Shown piece after piece: positions 1 to 13,359 of a DNA stretch of 64,000 bases. The position numbers were made by a program, and so were the translations under genes. Within the stretch, counting starts at the first letter, position 1. Every line of letters begins with the position of its first letter. The notes under the pieces were generated by a model. That model worked only from the letters and a program-made list of their open reading frames with translations. It was not told where the DNA came from and did no database searches. The stretch is from NCBI GenBank assembly GCA_022577435.1, contig JAKOON010000002.1, positions 11,660,001-11,724,000 on the forward strand, in the 5' to 3' direction. This stretch comes from Embiotoca jacksoni. Lineage: Eukaryota; Chordata; Actinopteri; Embiotocidae.

Positions 1-1559
1 TCGGTTGGTTTATAATGGCTGCCGAAAGTAATACCACCTTCTCGCCCACACACTGGTGGAGAGCCCTGTCACTGCAAACTCATTAGCAGGAGCGATAGCC
101 ACGCCAAAATCAACAAATCAAATTGCCTTCTTAATAAGTTGCAGCGTGTCACAGCAAGTTGGATACAACAGTAGTTCACCTGCACACCGTGGATTTACCT
201 AGCATGGTATAGCAGCATCCTCCACAACCTGCTGTTTCTGAAACGGTTATCAGTCAGAGAGCCTTGCAATCTAAGTAAAAGATGTGCTTACTTAGAAACA
301 CACTCTTAGAACCTGTACAAAAACCCAATCACTGATCAAAGAAGAATGAATGAGGAGACTTGTGTATTTTCTCCGACCTGTTTTGCTGCTTTCTCCCAAG
401 AAGTTTCTGTCTTTAACACCTTATAGAAGGAGAATACGGCCTCTCTTCTGTTGGTCTTTGTCTGCCTGTTTCAACAGCCAAGCTGCATCGCTGTTTGTGG
501 CTGTCATGGTTACCATTTAGACAAAGCTGAACGATAACGCAGTCAGTCCACTATAGGACAACGCGTCAGCGAAAAGTACAAGCACGTATGACCAAAGGAA
601 GTTATGTGAAGGAGGTCATGCGACAACGCTCACGTGAAAAAATTCAGAGTGATGAAGTCAGAGACGGTCGGGGTGGTTGGATGGATGAAACCCCGGACTT
701 TCATCCAAGAGACAAGGAGTGCATTAGAAAGTGGTGAGAATTTATTTTAATTAACATATTTAAAGTTTAAAGTTAGGTATGTTAAGAAACTCACGTAAAA
801 TTGCTTATTTTAACCCAAACCATGATCTTTTCCTACCCTGACCAAATCGTTTTTTTCTTGAAACTAACCCCGTGGTTTTAGGTGGCTAAACCAAAGGCAC
901 CTTACTTTTCACACGTAGGTGAGGTAAAACGTGACACTGACACGGTATCCTGTGGTGAAATGTCGGACATTAACTGTTTTGACAGTACTTTATTCGATTA
1001 CCGTCAAACTGATTTGAAAACCGAGGTGTTTGGGACGTTTATGAAAGAATCCTTTACACCAAAATTTCGAACTAATCTGACGACATTTAATTACTAAAAT
1101 CACTGAACGAGTCCGTAGCTTTTAGCACTGAAGCTCCCCACTGGTGATGTTGCTTCTCAATGAAAAGCTTAATACAGTTCCTCAAAAACCACAGAAACAT
1201 GATAAATCATAAATAATAGTCTGCTGAACTATTAACTGAGCTGAATTTTACTGGCCTGAACTAGCAGCAGACTGAATGCACTACTTAACTTGTAGAATAT
1301 GCCCTGAATGTCACACCAGTATTTCTACTGATCTACTGTATGTACTGAAGTGCATTTGAGCAGAGGAGCGATTGCTTAGCTCAGGAAAAAAAAGAAAGAA
1401 AAATGACAGTGAGACAACACAGAGATTGGTCAAGAGAGATGGCTATTAACAGTGTAAATGAAGGGAAACATGTAATGACGGAACCCCAGTGTCACTGATG
1501 AGGGTGATGGATGGCTTTCAACTCAAATACATGGCAGTTCATCACTCACCTCAGACATG

Positions 1560-1617
<58 letters not shown>
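1560..1617. repeat. (AC)n microsatellite
   Basis: Uninterrupted AC dinucleotide tract of about 28 units. Overlapping Thr/His-repeat open frames are artefacts of it. Confidence 0.97.
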
Positions 1618-1619
<2 letters not shown>

Positions 1620-2004
1620 GCAACCCTCCCCTGGTTGCTGATCAGCCAGAGAAGATCACTGCCATACAGCCGCCTTCTCTTTCTGTCAATTAAGGATTAT
1701 CATTATCTATCACTTATTATTTTCAGGGAACTGATCAATCTTCCCACGTGAGAAATGTCCAAAATAACGAGAAACAGGACCAAATGACAGAATTGACATG
1801 AGTCAAAAAATGTATTGGCAGAAGTTTAGTGTTTCTACATAATGATTAACAAATTATTGATACTGCAGACTCTTTTTTTTTTGTGGCAATTAATCTTTTT
1901 ATTATTTAATTTTTTTAATGCAGCTTCCCTGCCTCCTTATTTTTAGATAAAGTGATATATCATGTAGCCTTCAAAATGTCTTAAATTGCTTTCTTATTAC
2001 AGAC

Positions 2005-2115
2005 ATACAGTTTGATACTAAACAGATTCTCACGTTTGAGAAGCTGGAATCAGAAAAAGATTGGCATTTGTCTTCATAATTGACCTGACCAATTACTTAA
2101 TAAGTTGTATTTACT
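2005..2115. repeat. MITE-like repeat fragment
   Basis: The block with TTGAGAAGCTGGAATCAGA followed by an AT-rich end matches, from memory, the 3' half of a short non-autonomous (hAT-like) element very common in percomorph fish. A related 5' half lies at 16126. Family naming is from memory only; the copy is partial and diverged. Confidence 0.4.
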
Positions 2116-2855
2116 TTAGATGATTTTGTCGTAAAACACTTGAAATAATGTGGCAGTCACCTAATTTTTGTTTTTGGTCAATAAATCATTTTCAGAGTTT
2201 CTTAAGATCAGTTTTGTTTGACAAATGGTTTGAAACCTTGCGACATTCAACTAGCAGTGATTATAAATATAGAATAGGAGCATATTCTCCCATTTTTAGA
2301 TTTTTGCCCTCTAACAGTCCCAAACCACAACAACATCCCGAACACCAGTATTATTTTTCTAATACTCGACTAACAAACTGCTTAATAATTCGTTTTTTCT
2401 CATTTCCAAGTTTCTCATTTCTCATTTGTTTTCTGCACTGCACACCTGGCTGGGAGTAAGACAGCCAAGGAGAGATAAACTTCATATCCCCCCTCCATGA
2501 AACTCTCCCCTCTTCCTCTGCTCTTCACCCCTTCCTTGCTCTGTAGTCGAGGGAAGCGGCGTGGGGCCTAGAGGTGCTGGGTAAACAGTGGTTCTGCAAA
2601 GTGCTTTTTCCCGGGCTGTGTATACCGGGGTAATAGAGGCAGTAATGGAGTTTGTTCAGGCTAACGTAATCCTCGATCTGTGAGCGCAGCGTCTGCTGCT
2701 GTTTCTCTCTGACGCTGTTCTGTTCCACAGCAGGTACTGATGTGGTTGTCGCTGTCACCGTTACTGCCATTTGGGACTAAAGCAATGTGTGTATGTGTGT
2801 ATGTATTTGTGTGAATGTGTATTTCCTGCCCAAAAAACTGTGTATCAAAAAATGA

Positions 2856-2856
<1 letters not shown>

Positions 2857-2942
<86 letters not shown>
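2857..2942. repeat. (TG)n microsatellite
   Basis: Pure TG tract of about 43 units. It is followed 100 bp later by a second long TG tract. Confidence 0.97.
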
Positions 2943-2945
<3 letters not shown>

Positions 2946-3039
2946 TTGTGTGCATCCTGAGCAAAAATTACAAACAGATCGAGGTTCTGCTGAAAGATGT
3001 GTGTGTGGGGAAGAGAAGGTCTGGGGATGTTTGTTGAAA

Positions 3040-3042
<3 letters not shown>

Positions 3043-3122
<80 letters not shown>
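3043..3122. repeat. (GT)n microsatellite
   Basis: Pure GT tract of about 40 units, separated from the previous tract by about 100 bp of unique sequence. Confidence 0.97.
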
Positions 3123-3124
<2 letters not shown>

Positions 3125-4091
3125 CGACAGAGTAAGAATCTGAAAAATATATGTGTTTGGATGTTATAGTTCACCTTTGGGAGGTGGGATAAGAACAGGG
3201 CTGGCGGCTAAGAATGAATTTACGGGGCCCGATCTCCCAGAAACAATTTCTTTATGTGGGTTACACACATTTAGAGTGGCTACTCGTCCCCCCTGGGCTA
3301 CAGCACGCCACACACAGCTACTGGAGATGGCCAATGAAATACAGAACACCCTTTTATAGCACACATGCTTTTTATTTATTTTTATTTATCCCCTGTAGCT
3401 TTCTTTTTCTCCTTCTCTTTCTCTCTCTCTCTCTCTCAGTGTCCAGGTGTCTGTCTCCTCTTTGTTTCTCAATCTTGTCCCTCTTTCTTCTCCTATTCTC
3501 TTCTCATCATGAACAGCTACAGGAGGTGGTAAATGAAAAAGAGATCGCCTTTTATATGACACACACTATACTTTTTTTTAGTTCTTTTAGTTGCTCTTTT
3601 TGTCTTTGTCTCTCCTGTCTCTCCTCTCCTGTCTTTCTCTCTGTCTCCGTCCTGGCCAGGAGCGCTGACATTCCCGTGGTCCGTGGGACATATCGGTAGA
3701 AGGGGTGGATAAAGGAAGTGAGTGGGAGGAAAAACAGGAAGAGTGTGTTAAGAGGTGCAGAGGGAGACATAAAGTTGTGGGATATAAAAACATGAAAGCT
3801 TGGTGTATTTTTGAGTATTGATTGCATTTGTACACGTGTGCTTGTGGTCATGTTGCTAAAAGAAATCCAGGTGAAGTGATATCATTTGAACAAGTCCTGC
3901 AGTCTGCAGGGTACAGTTGTGCGTGTGTGTTTGATATCTACAATAAAATTCTAAAATGTAGGGAATAATATTACAATTATAAAACAATTAGTCAGGAGTA
4001 ATTTCAGTATCCTGGTGGTTTGCAGAGCTGTGCATTATCCTCTTACATTGTTCTTCACGTGCAGCCATTCATTTCTCTAAAGCGAACACGC

Positions 4092-4205
4092 ACAGGGGTT
4101 TCCCTGTGGCTTAGAGGTTAAGACGCCAATCACAACCTTTGTTGCATCTCCGTCTCTCTTGTTTACTGTTATTTTCCCACTAATAAAGACACGAAACGCC
4201 AAACA
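4092..4205 (+). repeat. tRNA-derived SINE, truncated
   Basis: The start resembles a pol III box A region (GTGGCTTAGAGGTTAAGACG). It is followed by CCTTTGTTGCATCTCCGTCT and ends in an ACTAATAAAGACACGAAACGCC-like tail. This is the familiar layout of a percomorph SINE whose box B half has been lost: the usual GGTTCGA block is missing. Recognition is by motif memory, not by search. Confidence 0.55.
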
Positions 4206-4376
4206 AGCGAACATGCACATTTATATGCACATGCATCCACACACAAGGGAGTTCAGCCTTCATGATATGAGCGTGATAACTGATTTGTGTTCCCACAGCA
4301 TGAATAATCAAATTGTTCTGTAACCTTAACATAACTTACAACCCTGAACCTAAAGCCAACACTTGAAACTCCCTTT

Positions 4377-4378
<2 letters not shown>

Positions 4379-4449
<71 letters not shown>
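4379..4449. repeat. (AC)n microsatellite
   Basis: Pure AC tract of about 35 units. Confidence 0.97.
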
Positions 4450-4450
<1 letters not shown>

Positions 4451-5731
4451 CTGTTTTCTTTGCCATGTCATCCACTTTATCTCTCAGGTGATTTAATTTT
4501 TTTTTTTGTACCTCATTTTGAAGGACACACTGTATAATGCGATGCCAACATGGCAATTCATATTTAAGTAATTGGAGCGGGTGTGCAGCCTGTCGCAGGA
4601 GGGAGGCTGCACTCACTAAATGTTTCCTAAATAACAGAACAAGAGAAGATTTGCAGTGATTCACTTACATTTGTATGCAGTTAAGTAACTTGAATTAGTT
4701 AATAAACACTGATATATCCTGCTCCTTTGAACTTCATTCTCCTCTGTTCCTTGTTTTTCCTTTTATTCTCTCCATTTTACCTTCCTATTTTGTCAAATCT
4801 GTGTACCTGTGATTAGTAATGTGAGCAGAATACCAAACTGCGATGGTACCAAATTATGATTTATATCGCTCAAGGGCGGCATTAAAAATACATTTGAGAG
4901 CCTCTCTCAGATAAACCAATCAGTGACCACAAACCAACAATACAATCAAACCTTCCTCGTTGCTCCTTGCATCTTTCTCCTCCTGTCAGTTCTCTCCATC
5001 CTTATTTTGACACTCCACTTCTCTGCCTCACCTCCCCTGTGTTTTTCACAGAGGGAGAGTGCAGAGACAGATGGAGCAGGACCAACTCAAAAATATATTC
5101 ACAGTAGGGATCACTGTCCTCGTTTATATCCACACAATGCTGTATAAACAGGTGTAGGTCATGAAAGTCCCGTCAAACAAAATACCTTGTAATAGTGTAA
5201 TATCGAGAAAATAAAATAGCCACTACAACAGATTCAGCAACTCACAGCCTTTATTATACGCTGTTACCACACTGATGATGCCATTTTCACCATAAAGTTA
5301 TCATATTCACCAACAGCACATCTTGTGATCCGTGGTGCTGCGCAGAAGAAACCCAACGCTGGATTTAGGGGACACATCTTCTAATTTTTAAAACGTGAAA
5401 GCAGCACAACATTTATATCTCATGAAAAGACCAACCAAAGCTCTAATTAGTGCAGCTAGATTTTCATAGGAGACTTGTAATAGTGCGTCACGGAGGAGGG
5501 CAGCATAAAGCCTCCCTGTCAGTTTTCACTGTCAAATAAAGCGACACATCATTTAGCACCCCCAGAAGTATGGCAGCTGATAGAATGAATCTGCAAGAAT
5601 CAATAAAAACCGCTGAACACCAGCCTCGCCTGAAATAGCGCATTGAAACCTGCGCCATATGTCCGAAATACGCACAGCTACCCGCGTGCCCAGATATCCA
5701 AATGTATGTGTGTGTGAGTGTGTAGTTTTAT

Positions 5732-5733
<2 letters not shown>

Positions 5734-5764
<31 letters not shown>
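5734..5764. repeat. (AG)n microsatellite
   Basis: Pure AG tract of about 15 units, preceded by a short imperfect TG run. Confidence 0.95.
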
Positions 5765-5768
<4 letters not shown>

Positions 5769-6179
5769 TGGGTTGTGCAACACCTGAAACAACCGCAATC
5801 ATTTGTCTTTGCTACTTAAAATCATAACGGTGTAAATAAAACTGATTCCGGACCAGGCTGATGGGTGTTACAATGACAAATGTTTTTTTTCATGCCTTCA
5901 TATTACCTAATCCTTTTCTATTTCCTAAAATGGAACAACTGAAGTGTAACCCAGTCCGTGCGTAAATTGTATCCAACGACGAGGTAACCAGTCGACTGTT
6001 GTACACTTGTATCCATGCCTATCAGGTGGGACAGTAATTTACTTTTATCACCCTTACTTTTCATACAGAAAACAAACAAAAAAAGCGCATTAAAACCATG
6101 AGATGTACCGGGCTGTTCTGCCCAGGTGGAGAGGCTATCCAGTGAACCATACCTGTTGGTGCGGTGTGGTCTTGTTTTG

Positions 6180-6720
6180 TTAGCCCAGCAGGTGAACCTC
6201 TCTCCTCATAGCCGTTCCGCTATCCGAGAAGGAGGAGAGACTCGCATCCCCTCTCCTCTACCGTAATAACGGCTCCTCTCTGTGACACCGGCCGCTCTGG
6301 TTCGAGTGGAGCGAAAAAGTTGAACCTTACCATCCACCTCCGAGGCAACAGGGGGGAAAAAAAGGGGGAGCCGGTTTTGGATGTGACCTCCTGGGGTAAA
6401 AACCAGCGTGCTGCCCCTGCGACTACTCCGATGCAAGAAAAGGTCCCCTGAAAGTTCCGCTCCTCTCCTCCTCTTTTGCCCAGAAACTTTAAGCCATGCC
6501 GACAGGGAGGAAACACCCGACTTGAAACACCCTAATCGGGGAGTCGTCTTCGCACCGAGAAGCTCCTTTTTATCCTCTTCTAAGGAAGTGATAAGAAAAT
6601 AGCCCAGTGGCGGGACAGAGGTGCGATGCGGTCGGGGAGTCACGCAGACTGTTGTTGCACTCCTGCTTGTCCGCCTGGAAGATGAAGTGCTGCTTGACAG
6701 TCAGCTCCGAAGTGGGGCAG
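6180..6720. promoter_or_regulatory. GC-richer, promoter-like patch
   Basis: This patch is richer in GC and CpG than its surroundings and carries a long open frame on the minus strand (6206-6643, 145 codons) whose translation I do not recognise. The frame could be chance openness in GC-rich DNA or the 5' end of a gene running left out of the window. No clear donor, acceptor or conserved domain was found, so I do not call a CDS. Confidence 0.25.
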
Positions 6721-7246
6721 CGCCCCCCAGCGGGCTGATGAGGGAACAACTGCCCAGAGAAGTGCACGCAATCAACGTAAATAGCACTGTACAGTAATGG
6801 GAGGAAGGCCATGTGGGCTGCGCCAAGATGTGTCGGATATATGATATTAGTCGTCTCTTGTCAGTGACAGTCAAACAGAAAGAGACACGGGCCAGTTCAT
6901 CTGCACGAAACATAAACTACTCCCACGCACTCCCACGCACAGAACTCCAGATGTGTCAGCAATAACTCTTGCGGGGATGGGTGCAGTACAGGGAGGAAAT
7001 CTGAAATGTTTGTCAGTTCAAGAAGTACAAAACAATATTGTCGATCTCTGTCCAACTCTCTCTCCCTCTGTCCTTCTCTGTCCAACTCTCTCTCCCTCTG
7101 TCTCTCTCTCAGCTGTGAGAAGTTCAAATTAAATTGAACTCACTTTAGCTGAACTACGGGCATTTCCCAGTGGACTCCACCAACAGGAGCCAAGGGGTGA
7201 TCGACACCATGTCGACCAAACTGACCTGTCTCTCTGCCTCTGAGTT

Positions 7247-7249
<3 letters not shown>

Positions 7250-7331
<82 letters not shown>
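7250..7331. repeat. (GT)n microsatellite
   Basis: Pure GT tract of about 41 units, the first of three long CA/GT tracts within 500 bp. Confidence 0.97.
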
Positions 7332-7334
<3 letters not shown>

Positions 7335-7608
7335 TTCCACTGCCTGAAATGACCTGAGCTGCCCAAAGAAGTTTACTCACAACAAATGACTTTGTCCAGA
7401 CTCAGTCACTCTGCCCAGTGCAGTTCATTTGAGGAAGTAGCCCCAGTGGCTCTGTAGTGTAACTGTGTGTGTGTGACTGTGCATTTATATGTGTGTGTTT
7501 GTGTCATGGAGTGTGCAGTTTCTCCTCTGGTGGCAAGAGAAACAGATAGACAGTAATAGGTGTTAAGGCCACAGAAATCAGGCAGCAGAGAATCCTGGTC
7601 GTAAAACA

Positions 7609-7610
<2 letters not shown>

Positions 7611-7660
<50 letters not shown>
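7611..7660. repeat. (AC)n microsatellite
   Basis: Pure AC tract of 25 units, opposite in strand sense to the tracts on either side. Confidence 0.97.
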
Positions 7661-7662
<2 letters not shown>

Positions 7663-7693
7663 AGTGAAACAAAGTACAGCTGAAGTTCTTGTG

Positions 7694-7719
7694 GTGTGTG
7701 TGTGTGTGTGTGTGTGTGT
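7694..7719. repeat. (GT)n microsatellite
   Basis: Pure GT tract of 13 units only about 35 bp after an AC tract. The two could fold back on each other as an imperfect hairpin. Confidence 0.95.
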
Positions 7720-7729
7720 AGCACACTGT

Positions 7730-10700
7730 GTATTGGAGTCAGCATACAAGTGTGTGTATGTGTGTGAGATGTAATCGAAGTGATGATGTATTGTTGCACA
7801 CATGGATGACAGGGTAATTGATCCATAGTGGGGGTGTGATTGTGCACATGTGCGAGTGAGGAGGCCCGCTGCCAGTCATATATCATTTCAACCAGTGAGC
7901 TAATCTGTTACTCTGACATAGAGTTCAGATTACTGATCTCTCCTCTCCTTTCTGTTCTCCCTCTCGAACCTTCAACACCCTCCTCTCCTCTCCCCTCCTC
8001 TCCTCCCTTCTACTCTCCTGCTGATCTTATTTATATAACCTACCACAACATTCACCTCCTCCCTCCGTCTCTTCATTCTTCTCTCTATCTCATGCTCAAG
8101 TAGCACGGGTGAATCATGGATAACCTGCATAACCTCACCATGGGATTTGTCCTCTGTACTGTTACCTGGCAGCACGGCTAAACTCAGCATGTGGAATAGA
8201 AGATAACAAATGGAGACACACGTGCAAGCAAGATCCCAGGGCTGCTTGGAAGCCCTCAAAAATGAACCTAATTCTTTTGGGATCTGTGGCATTTACAAAC
8301 ATTCATCGTCACCAGCACATCCTCGCATTTGCACACACACACTCTCCAGTTGGTGGCCTCCCCGTGACACAGAGAGGGATTTAGCATGTGCCAATCAGAG
8401 ACCTTGGAGCATTTCTGTCATAGAATAGATAGTCAGTTCCCTTAGAGAGAAGCTTTCCAGATCACACGACAGCCTTGGCGATGCATGTTGTGTGTACATG
8501 TGTAGCACATGTTAGCACACACACAACCATGTGGATATGATAACGGAGCAAGCTGAAAATAGTCTAATCGTATTCGTTTGTCATACATTTCCTTCAGTCA
8601 GCTCACTGAAACAGCTGAGATGGAGACCAATGCTGCAGGACCATGACATAATCCTCACAGACATGAGGAGTTTGCCACATGGCTCTGTACCACTACACAT
8701 AATCATCCGAGCAATTAATTATAGTAGACAGTGTACCATTTGGCAGCTGTTACTTGCAAATCCTCATAGCGAAAAAGTTATTTTTTGAATTAAATTTCAA
8801 AGGATAAGGGTCTTGATTCTGTCCACAAATCCCATGAAAAGAGCTAAACCATCTACTGTAAGTGTTTGTTCGTCTCTCGGTACGACCTTCTCTGGTCCGT
8901 GTCTCGCAGCCGAGTGGTTCATATTGAAAATGTGAATCTTTGAAGCTGCAGTGATTTTCAAATAATCTGAAAACAATGTGAAAAGCGTCACTTATTGTGA
9001 TGAACGGACAGAAATTTGTACCTGAAGCTGCAGCCCGCCTTCGCCGTACAGCTGTACGGTTTTATTTCACCCTCACTGCTATCTTACTGTCGCAGTGTTT
9101 TTGGCTGCATCAGGCAGCTCAGCACCAAACAGCCATCAGAAAAATGAACAACTAGTTGCTAAAGAGACAGATATTTCTCTCTGGAGTTGGTAAAGACCAA
9201 AAACAAAGAGTGGATTTTGCACTGTATATTAGCCTTAACCGCCACATTGATGATGAGGCTGGCAATATTCCGACTTGTTGATTTAATGACCTCATGCTGT
9301 TATGCAGCGTAGCTTGCAGTAACAAGTATGGCTTAAAGGCACCGTGGAGAAGTTTTCCCAAAAATGGGAGCGACCTCATTAGAGTGGAAATGTTTTGGGT
9401 ATAAAAGATCAGATGTAAAACAAATCATCATGTTTGTTTTTACTGAATATTTGAATATTTATTCTAACAAAAACTATAATACTTATTTTGTTGCAATCGT
9501 ATGTTCTTGAAATGAATGATGAAATATTTGTCTTTATTTTATTTTATCGCCTAGCTTTGTATCACTACACCCAAATTCACTGTGTGAATATATGGGTCTG
9601 GCCTTGCTCTATTGAGCAGGGTTTCCAGACTCATAATCACAGCAACAACTGAAACGTTGAGCCATTGCTGGGCGGAGCTAAGCTACATATCTCCCACCCG
9701 CATTCTCACTTTATTTCTGCTGATGAAAAAAAATGCAAGGGTCACAAATACATACTTTAATAAAACAGTCACTCAGTCAGGAGTAAATGGCTGACTGAAC
9801 ATGTACGCGAGCAGCATGGTGTACATGGAGCTCACTCAACATAAACCACACTGCTCATGTTCATTACAGTGAAGGAACAAGTTATCCAGTGCGAGGCTGT
9901 TGCTTATTTAAGTTTAAATATGCTTTGGGGAAAACAATGAAGGGTCTAATTCAGGAATATGTTGCAGTGTATCAGGCTCCATGAGCACTAGTTGTTAGTA
10001 GGATCAGTTGATCTGTCTTTTATTTGCTGACAGTGAAAAAAATATCCTTTCGCCGCCGCCTGTTACAATATATTGTAACTGACTTCACAAAACTTGCACA
10101 GTACAGTACTGTGTGTAACACTTAATTTCATGGAAGAACAACAAAGTGAAGATGAAAGCTTGTTACACAGCATTATGTGTGCACTTGTGTGCACGTTTCA
10201 AAGCCCTGCCATATGACTCTTTACCAGTACCACGTGGCACTGAGTGCTGAGCGCCTCGCTTCATTTGGAATAAACACACATGCACGTACACAGAGACACA
10301 CACTTTCTTCTGTGTTGCATTGGCAGCCCATAATACCAGCATTAGCATATGAAAGAAAGCAGCTGGAAGGTGTAGCTGTCACTGTTGTTGTTACTTGTGT
10401 TATCCATTTTGATGGCAGTTTTTCTGTTCTTGCTATCCCTCGCCTCACTGATGTTTGTACAGCTCTCCATCCTATCTTTCTGAGTGTCAGTCATACGCCT
10501 TGTATTTTCCCCCTCCACATGTGACTTAGCACATTTCTCAGGGAATGTAGTTGGTGTACAGTATCCAGTATATGTATTAAATAGACACTCATTACAACCT
10601 TGACAAACACAACTTGCTTTCTGCAGTTTTCTCTGTCGAAATTAGCCCCTAATTAAAACGGGACTTTCAGAAAATCTTAAAAGTAGTTTCCTAAAAGTTC

Positions 10701-12360
10701 CCCATATCTAGAAATCTGTACATTCATTTATTAACTTGAAATTGCTGAAGAAGCCCTTTTTTTTTTTTTTTTTACTCGTGCCGTGCTTCTTAAAACCCAG
10801 AATAATGCAAGTTACGGTGTACAAAAGTTACAGTAGATCACTTTTTACAGGCTCTAAGTTGAGTTAAAAGACAGAGCTGCCCTCAGCACAGCACGCTTTA
10901 TCTCAGATAGCAGCAGGGTGCAACTTATTAACTCAACTCTCTCTCCTCTTGTCTATTTCTCTCTTTCACTCAAAGATGTAAATGTTCAAACGGACTAATT
11001 CCTTCAAAGCTATGATGAGCATGAAAGACCAGTCTCCGCCCTCATTCCTAATTGATGGCCTTGCAACGCAGCATGAAAGCCAGATGGGTCTGCCTTGAGA
11101 CTCTCATTAGCGGTAACTACACTACAGTTAGCTCCATTAAAATTACATTATAGACATTCTACCGACACACCTTATACTGATCCCCTTTCGGTCTAATTCA
11201 TTCACTTTAAATGTCGTCTGCATGCAAGTGAGCTGAATGAGTTCAGCAGAAGGATACTACCCTCGTTGTTATTCATATGGTATTGTTGTATTTCTGTAAG
11301 ACATACAGGAAGAAAACACTGTTAATACAAACAAGTGAATCCACTTGTCTGAGAAACCCGGTGCTCCTTTTTTCAGCTTGTGCTTTCATCCGGGGAAAGC
11401 CGGTAGGTGCTAACGTGTGACCGTAGGCGGTTGTTGAACCTCAGCCTCCAGAGCAACATGACATTATGATTGATAACATTTCACAGGTGTTATGGCAGCA
11501 TCTGGAGATCCTCCAGGGAGAGCTGCGGGAGGCTGCTTGAGAAAAGGACGCCTGTGATGCTCTGCTTGCCCTGTTGCCACGGCACCAGAGGAGCTGCCCG
11601 AAAGTGGGTGGATAAATACAGTATTAACACTTTTTTTTTTTTAATGCCACATGCAACAAACTGGAAACACAACTTTGACTTGTTATGGCATAAATGTCAA
11701 CAAACAGTTGCTTATTTACACATTTAGCACATAAAGAACAACATTATTCGTAATTTTGTTTCTTCTGTTTATCTGGTAAAAATCAGTCCAAACACTCACT
11801 CTCCTTTTAGCTCATTTTAGGTCTCCACCAATTATTGTAATTTTCAAGAGAAACATCTCTCTGTTTAGAACTGAAAGCTCCCCGACCCTCTATTATTCAT
11901 TGCCAGTGATGTTGAAGGACAAATATAAACTCAGTGGTTCAATACACATGTGGGCTCGAGGATATTCTGGACAGCAGCTTCCTCGCATCCAACTGACTTT
12001 GGTAAACACAACAAATGGGCCATGCATTGTATCTCTAAGGAGGAAGAGAATTGTGTCAGCACTTCATCTCGTGTTTTCCTCGGTTCTTAGAATGACACTT
12101 CCGTATAACACCTTGTCAGGCTGTTCACTAATGCAGACACAACAGGAGTGCAGCAGGGACACCCCTGCAGGAAGACACCGTCCTCTCCAGAAATAAGACA
12201 ACTGCTTTTTAGGTGCTTATACAGAAAGCTGTTCGACTAATGTTTACACTGAAGGCCAAATCTACCCGAGATATGGGCTCACAAACTTTAGTCACTTTTG
12301 GTTTCCTTTTACCAAATGCTGTCAACCTAAACCTGAATATTTTTCCGACCAAAACAGCTC
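7730..12360. other. Gene-free stretch
   Basis: Open frames here are short and unsupported. It contains a dispersed-repeat copy near 9005-9250 (listed), a T-run at 10758, and unique AT-rich sequence. No exon is claimed. Confidence 0.55.
9005..9260 (+). repeat. Dispersed repeat, copy A
   Basis: This stretch aligns by eye with 17525-17790. Both have a GTTTxATTTCACxCTCACTGCT core followed by an imperfect cysteine/TGTTTTTGGCTG block and GGCAGCT. The continuation here (AGCACCAAACAGCC, then GCTAAAGAGACAGATATTT and GGAGTTGGTAAAGACCAAAAAC) matches a repeat I recall from many percomorph genomes. The class is unknown to me. Confidence 0.5.
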
Positions 12361-12369
12361 TGTCCCATT

Positions 12370-13240
12370 GAGACATGGACTCCACAAGACCTCTGAAGGT
12401 GTCCTGTGGTTATTAGTTGCCGAGCACATCCTTTAAGCCCCGTAAGATGTGAGGTGGTATGCAAGGTGCAGGGATTGAACGTGTTTTTCCAGCATATCCC
12501 GCAGATGCCTGATGGGATTGAAATCTGGGGAATTTGGAGGCTGAGTCAACACTTGCTCTTTGTCAAGTTCCTCAAACCCTTACGGAACAATAATTGTTGC
12601 GTGGCCGGGTGCATTATCCTGCTGGAAGGCCACTGCCATCATGGAATACGGTTGACATGGGGGGGTGTACATGGTCTGCAGCAACGTTCAGTAACATGTC
12701 AAAGTAACAACCACATGACTGCCAGAACCCAAAGGTTCCCAGCAGAACATCACCCAGGGCATCACCCAGGGCATCACCCCGTGTCCAGTGGCTTTGCCCT
12801 CCATCCAACTGCCATCTCTTCCCCATGATGAACAACACACATGCACCCAGATGTCCACATGATAAAAAATGAAATGCGATTCATCAGACTAGGCCACCTC
12901 CTTCCTTTGCTGCATGCTCAGGTTCTATTGCTCACATGCCCATTGTAGGCATTGATCAGCTGTGCACAGAGGTCAGCATGGGTACTCTCTGGTGTGCAGC
13001 TACGCAGTCCCGTAAACAGCATTTAGGTTGTCAGCGGATTGTGCTTCAGCAGCTTTTTGGTGGGATCAAGCCACATGGACCAGTCTTCGCTCCCCACACG
13101 CATCAGTGAGCCTTGGGCAGCCATGGTCGCTGAGTCTGCCATTCATCGAATGCAGCGTGTTTTTTAGAGCTTCTTTTTTTGTTGTTGCCGAAAACAGCGA
13201 CCTGCTACGTCCGAAATACATGAAGATCTCTGAGAGTAAC
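12370..13240 (-). mobile_element. Degraded DNA transposon remnant
   Basis: The segments GCCCATTGTAGGCATTGATC, AGGTCAGCATGGGTACTCTC, GCTACGCAGTCCCGTAAAC and TTCGCTCCCCACACGCATCA follow the order of a widespread teleost repeat whose minus strand codes for part of a transposase-like protein. Here the minus strand still gives an unbroken run ending GRLSDHGCPRLTDACGERR (about 13070-13140), but the rest is shifted or deleted. A CATCACCCAGGG minisatellite-like triplication (about 12750-12780) lies inside. Element class was not determined; identity is from memory. Confidence 0.5.
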
Positions 13241-13359
13241 GCCAAACTGCAAAGGTACCAGCCAGGCAGCCCAACAAATAGCTGCAACTCACTGCAGTGT
13301 TCTGTAAAACGGGGGAGAACTGTAGACTCTGGAGATAATTCTCTGTAGGTTCATCACTT

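Larger units (their letters stand above)
1..4090. other. Gene-free stretch with repeats
   Basis: I see no supportable exon in this stretch. The open frames are short, lack flanking splice logic, and several are only translations of CA/TG repeats. It holds three long dinucleotide tracts (listed separately), T-rich runs, and at about 1840-2110 sequence resembling a teleost MITE-like repeat. A CT-rich block lies at 3400-3660. Confidence 0.6.
4210..6180. other. Gene-free stretch
   Basis: Apart from a long AC tract and an AG tract (listed separately) I see only unique AT-rich DNA with no convincing exon. Confidence 0.55.

Noticed and set aside
2771..3174. Open frames rich in Cys-Val or Thr-His across the TG tracts
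   Set aside because: They are direct translations of dinucleotide repeats with no flanking exon structure. The same applies near 1511, 4350, 7129-7886, 33877, 49842 and 60425.
6206..6643. 145-codon minus-strand frame as a gene
   Set aside because: GC-rich DNA stays open by chance. The translation has no recognisable domain, and I see no supporting splice sites.
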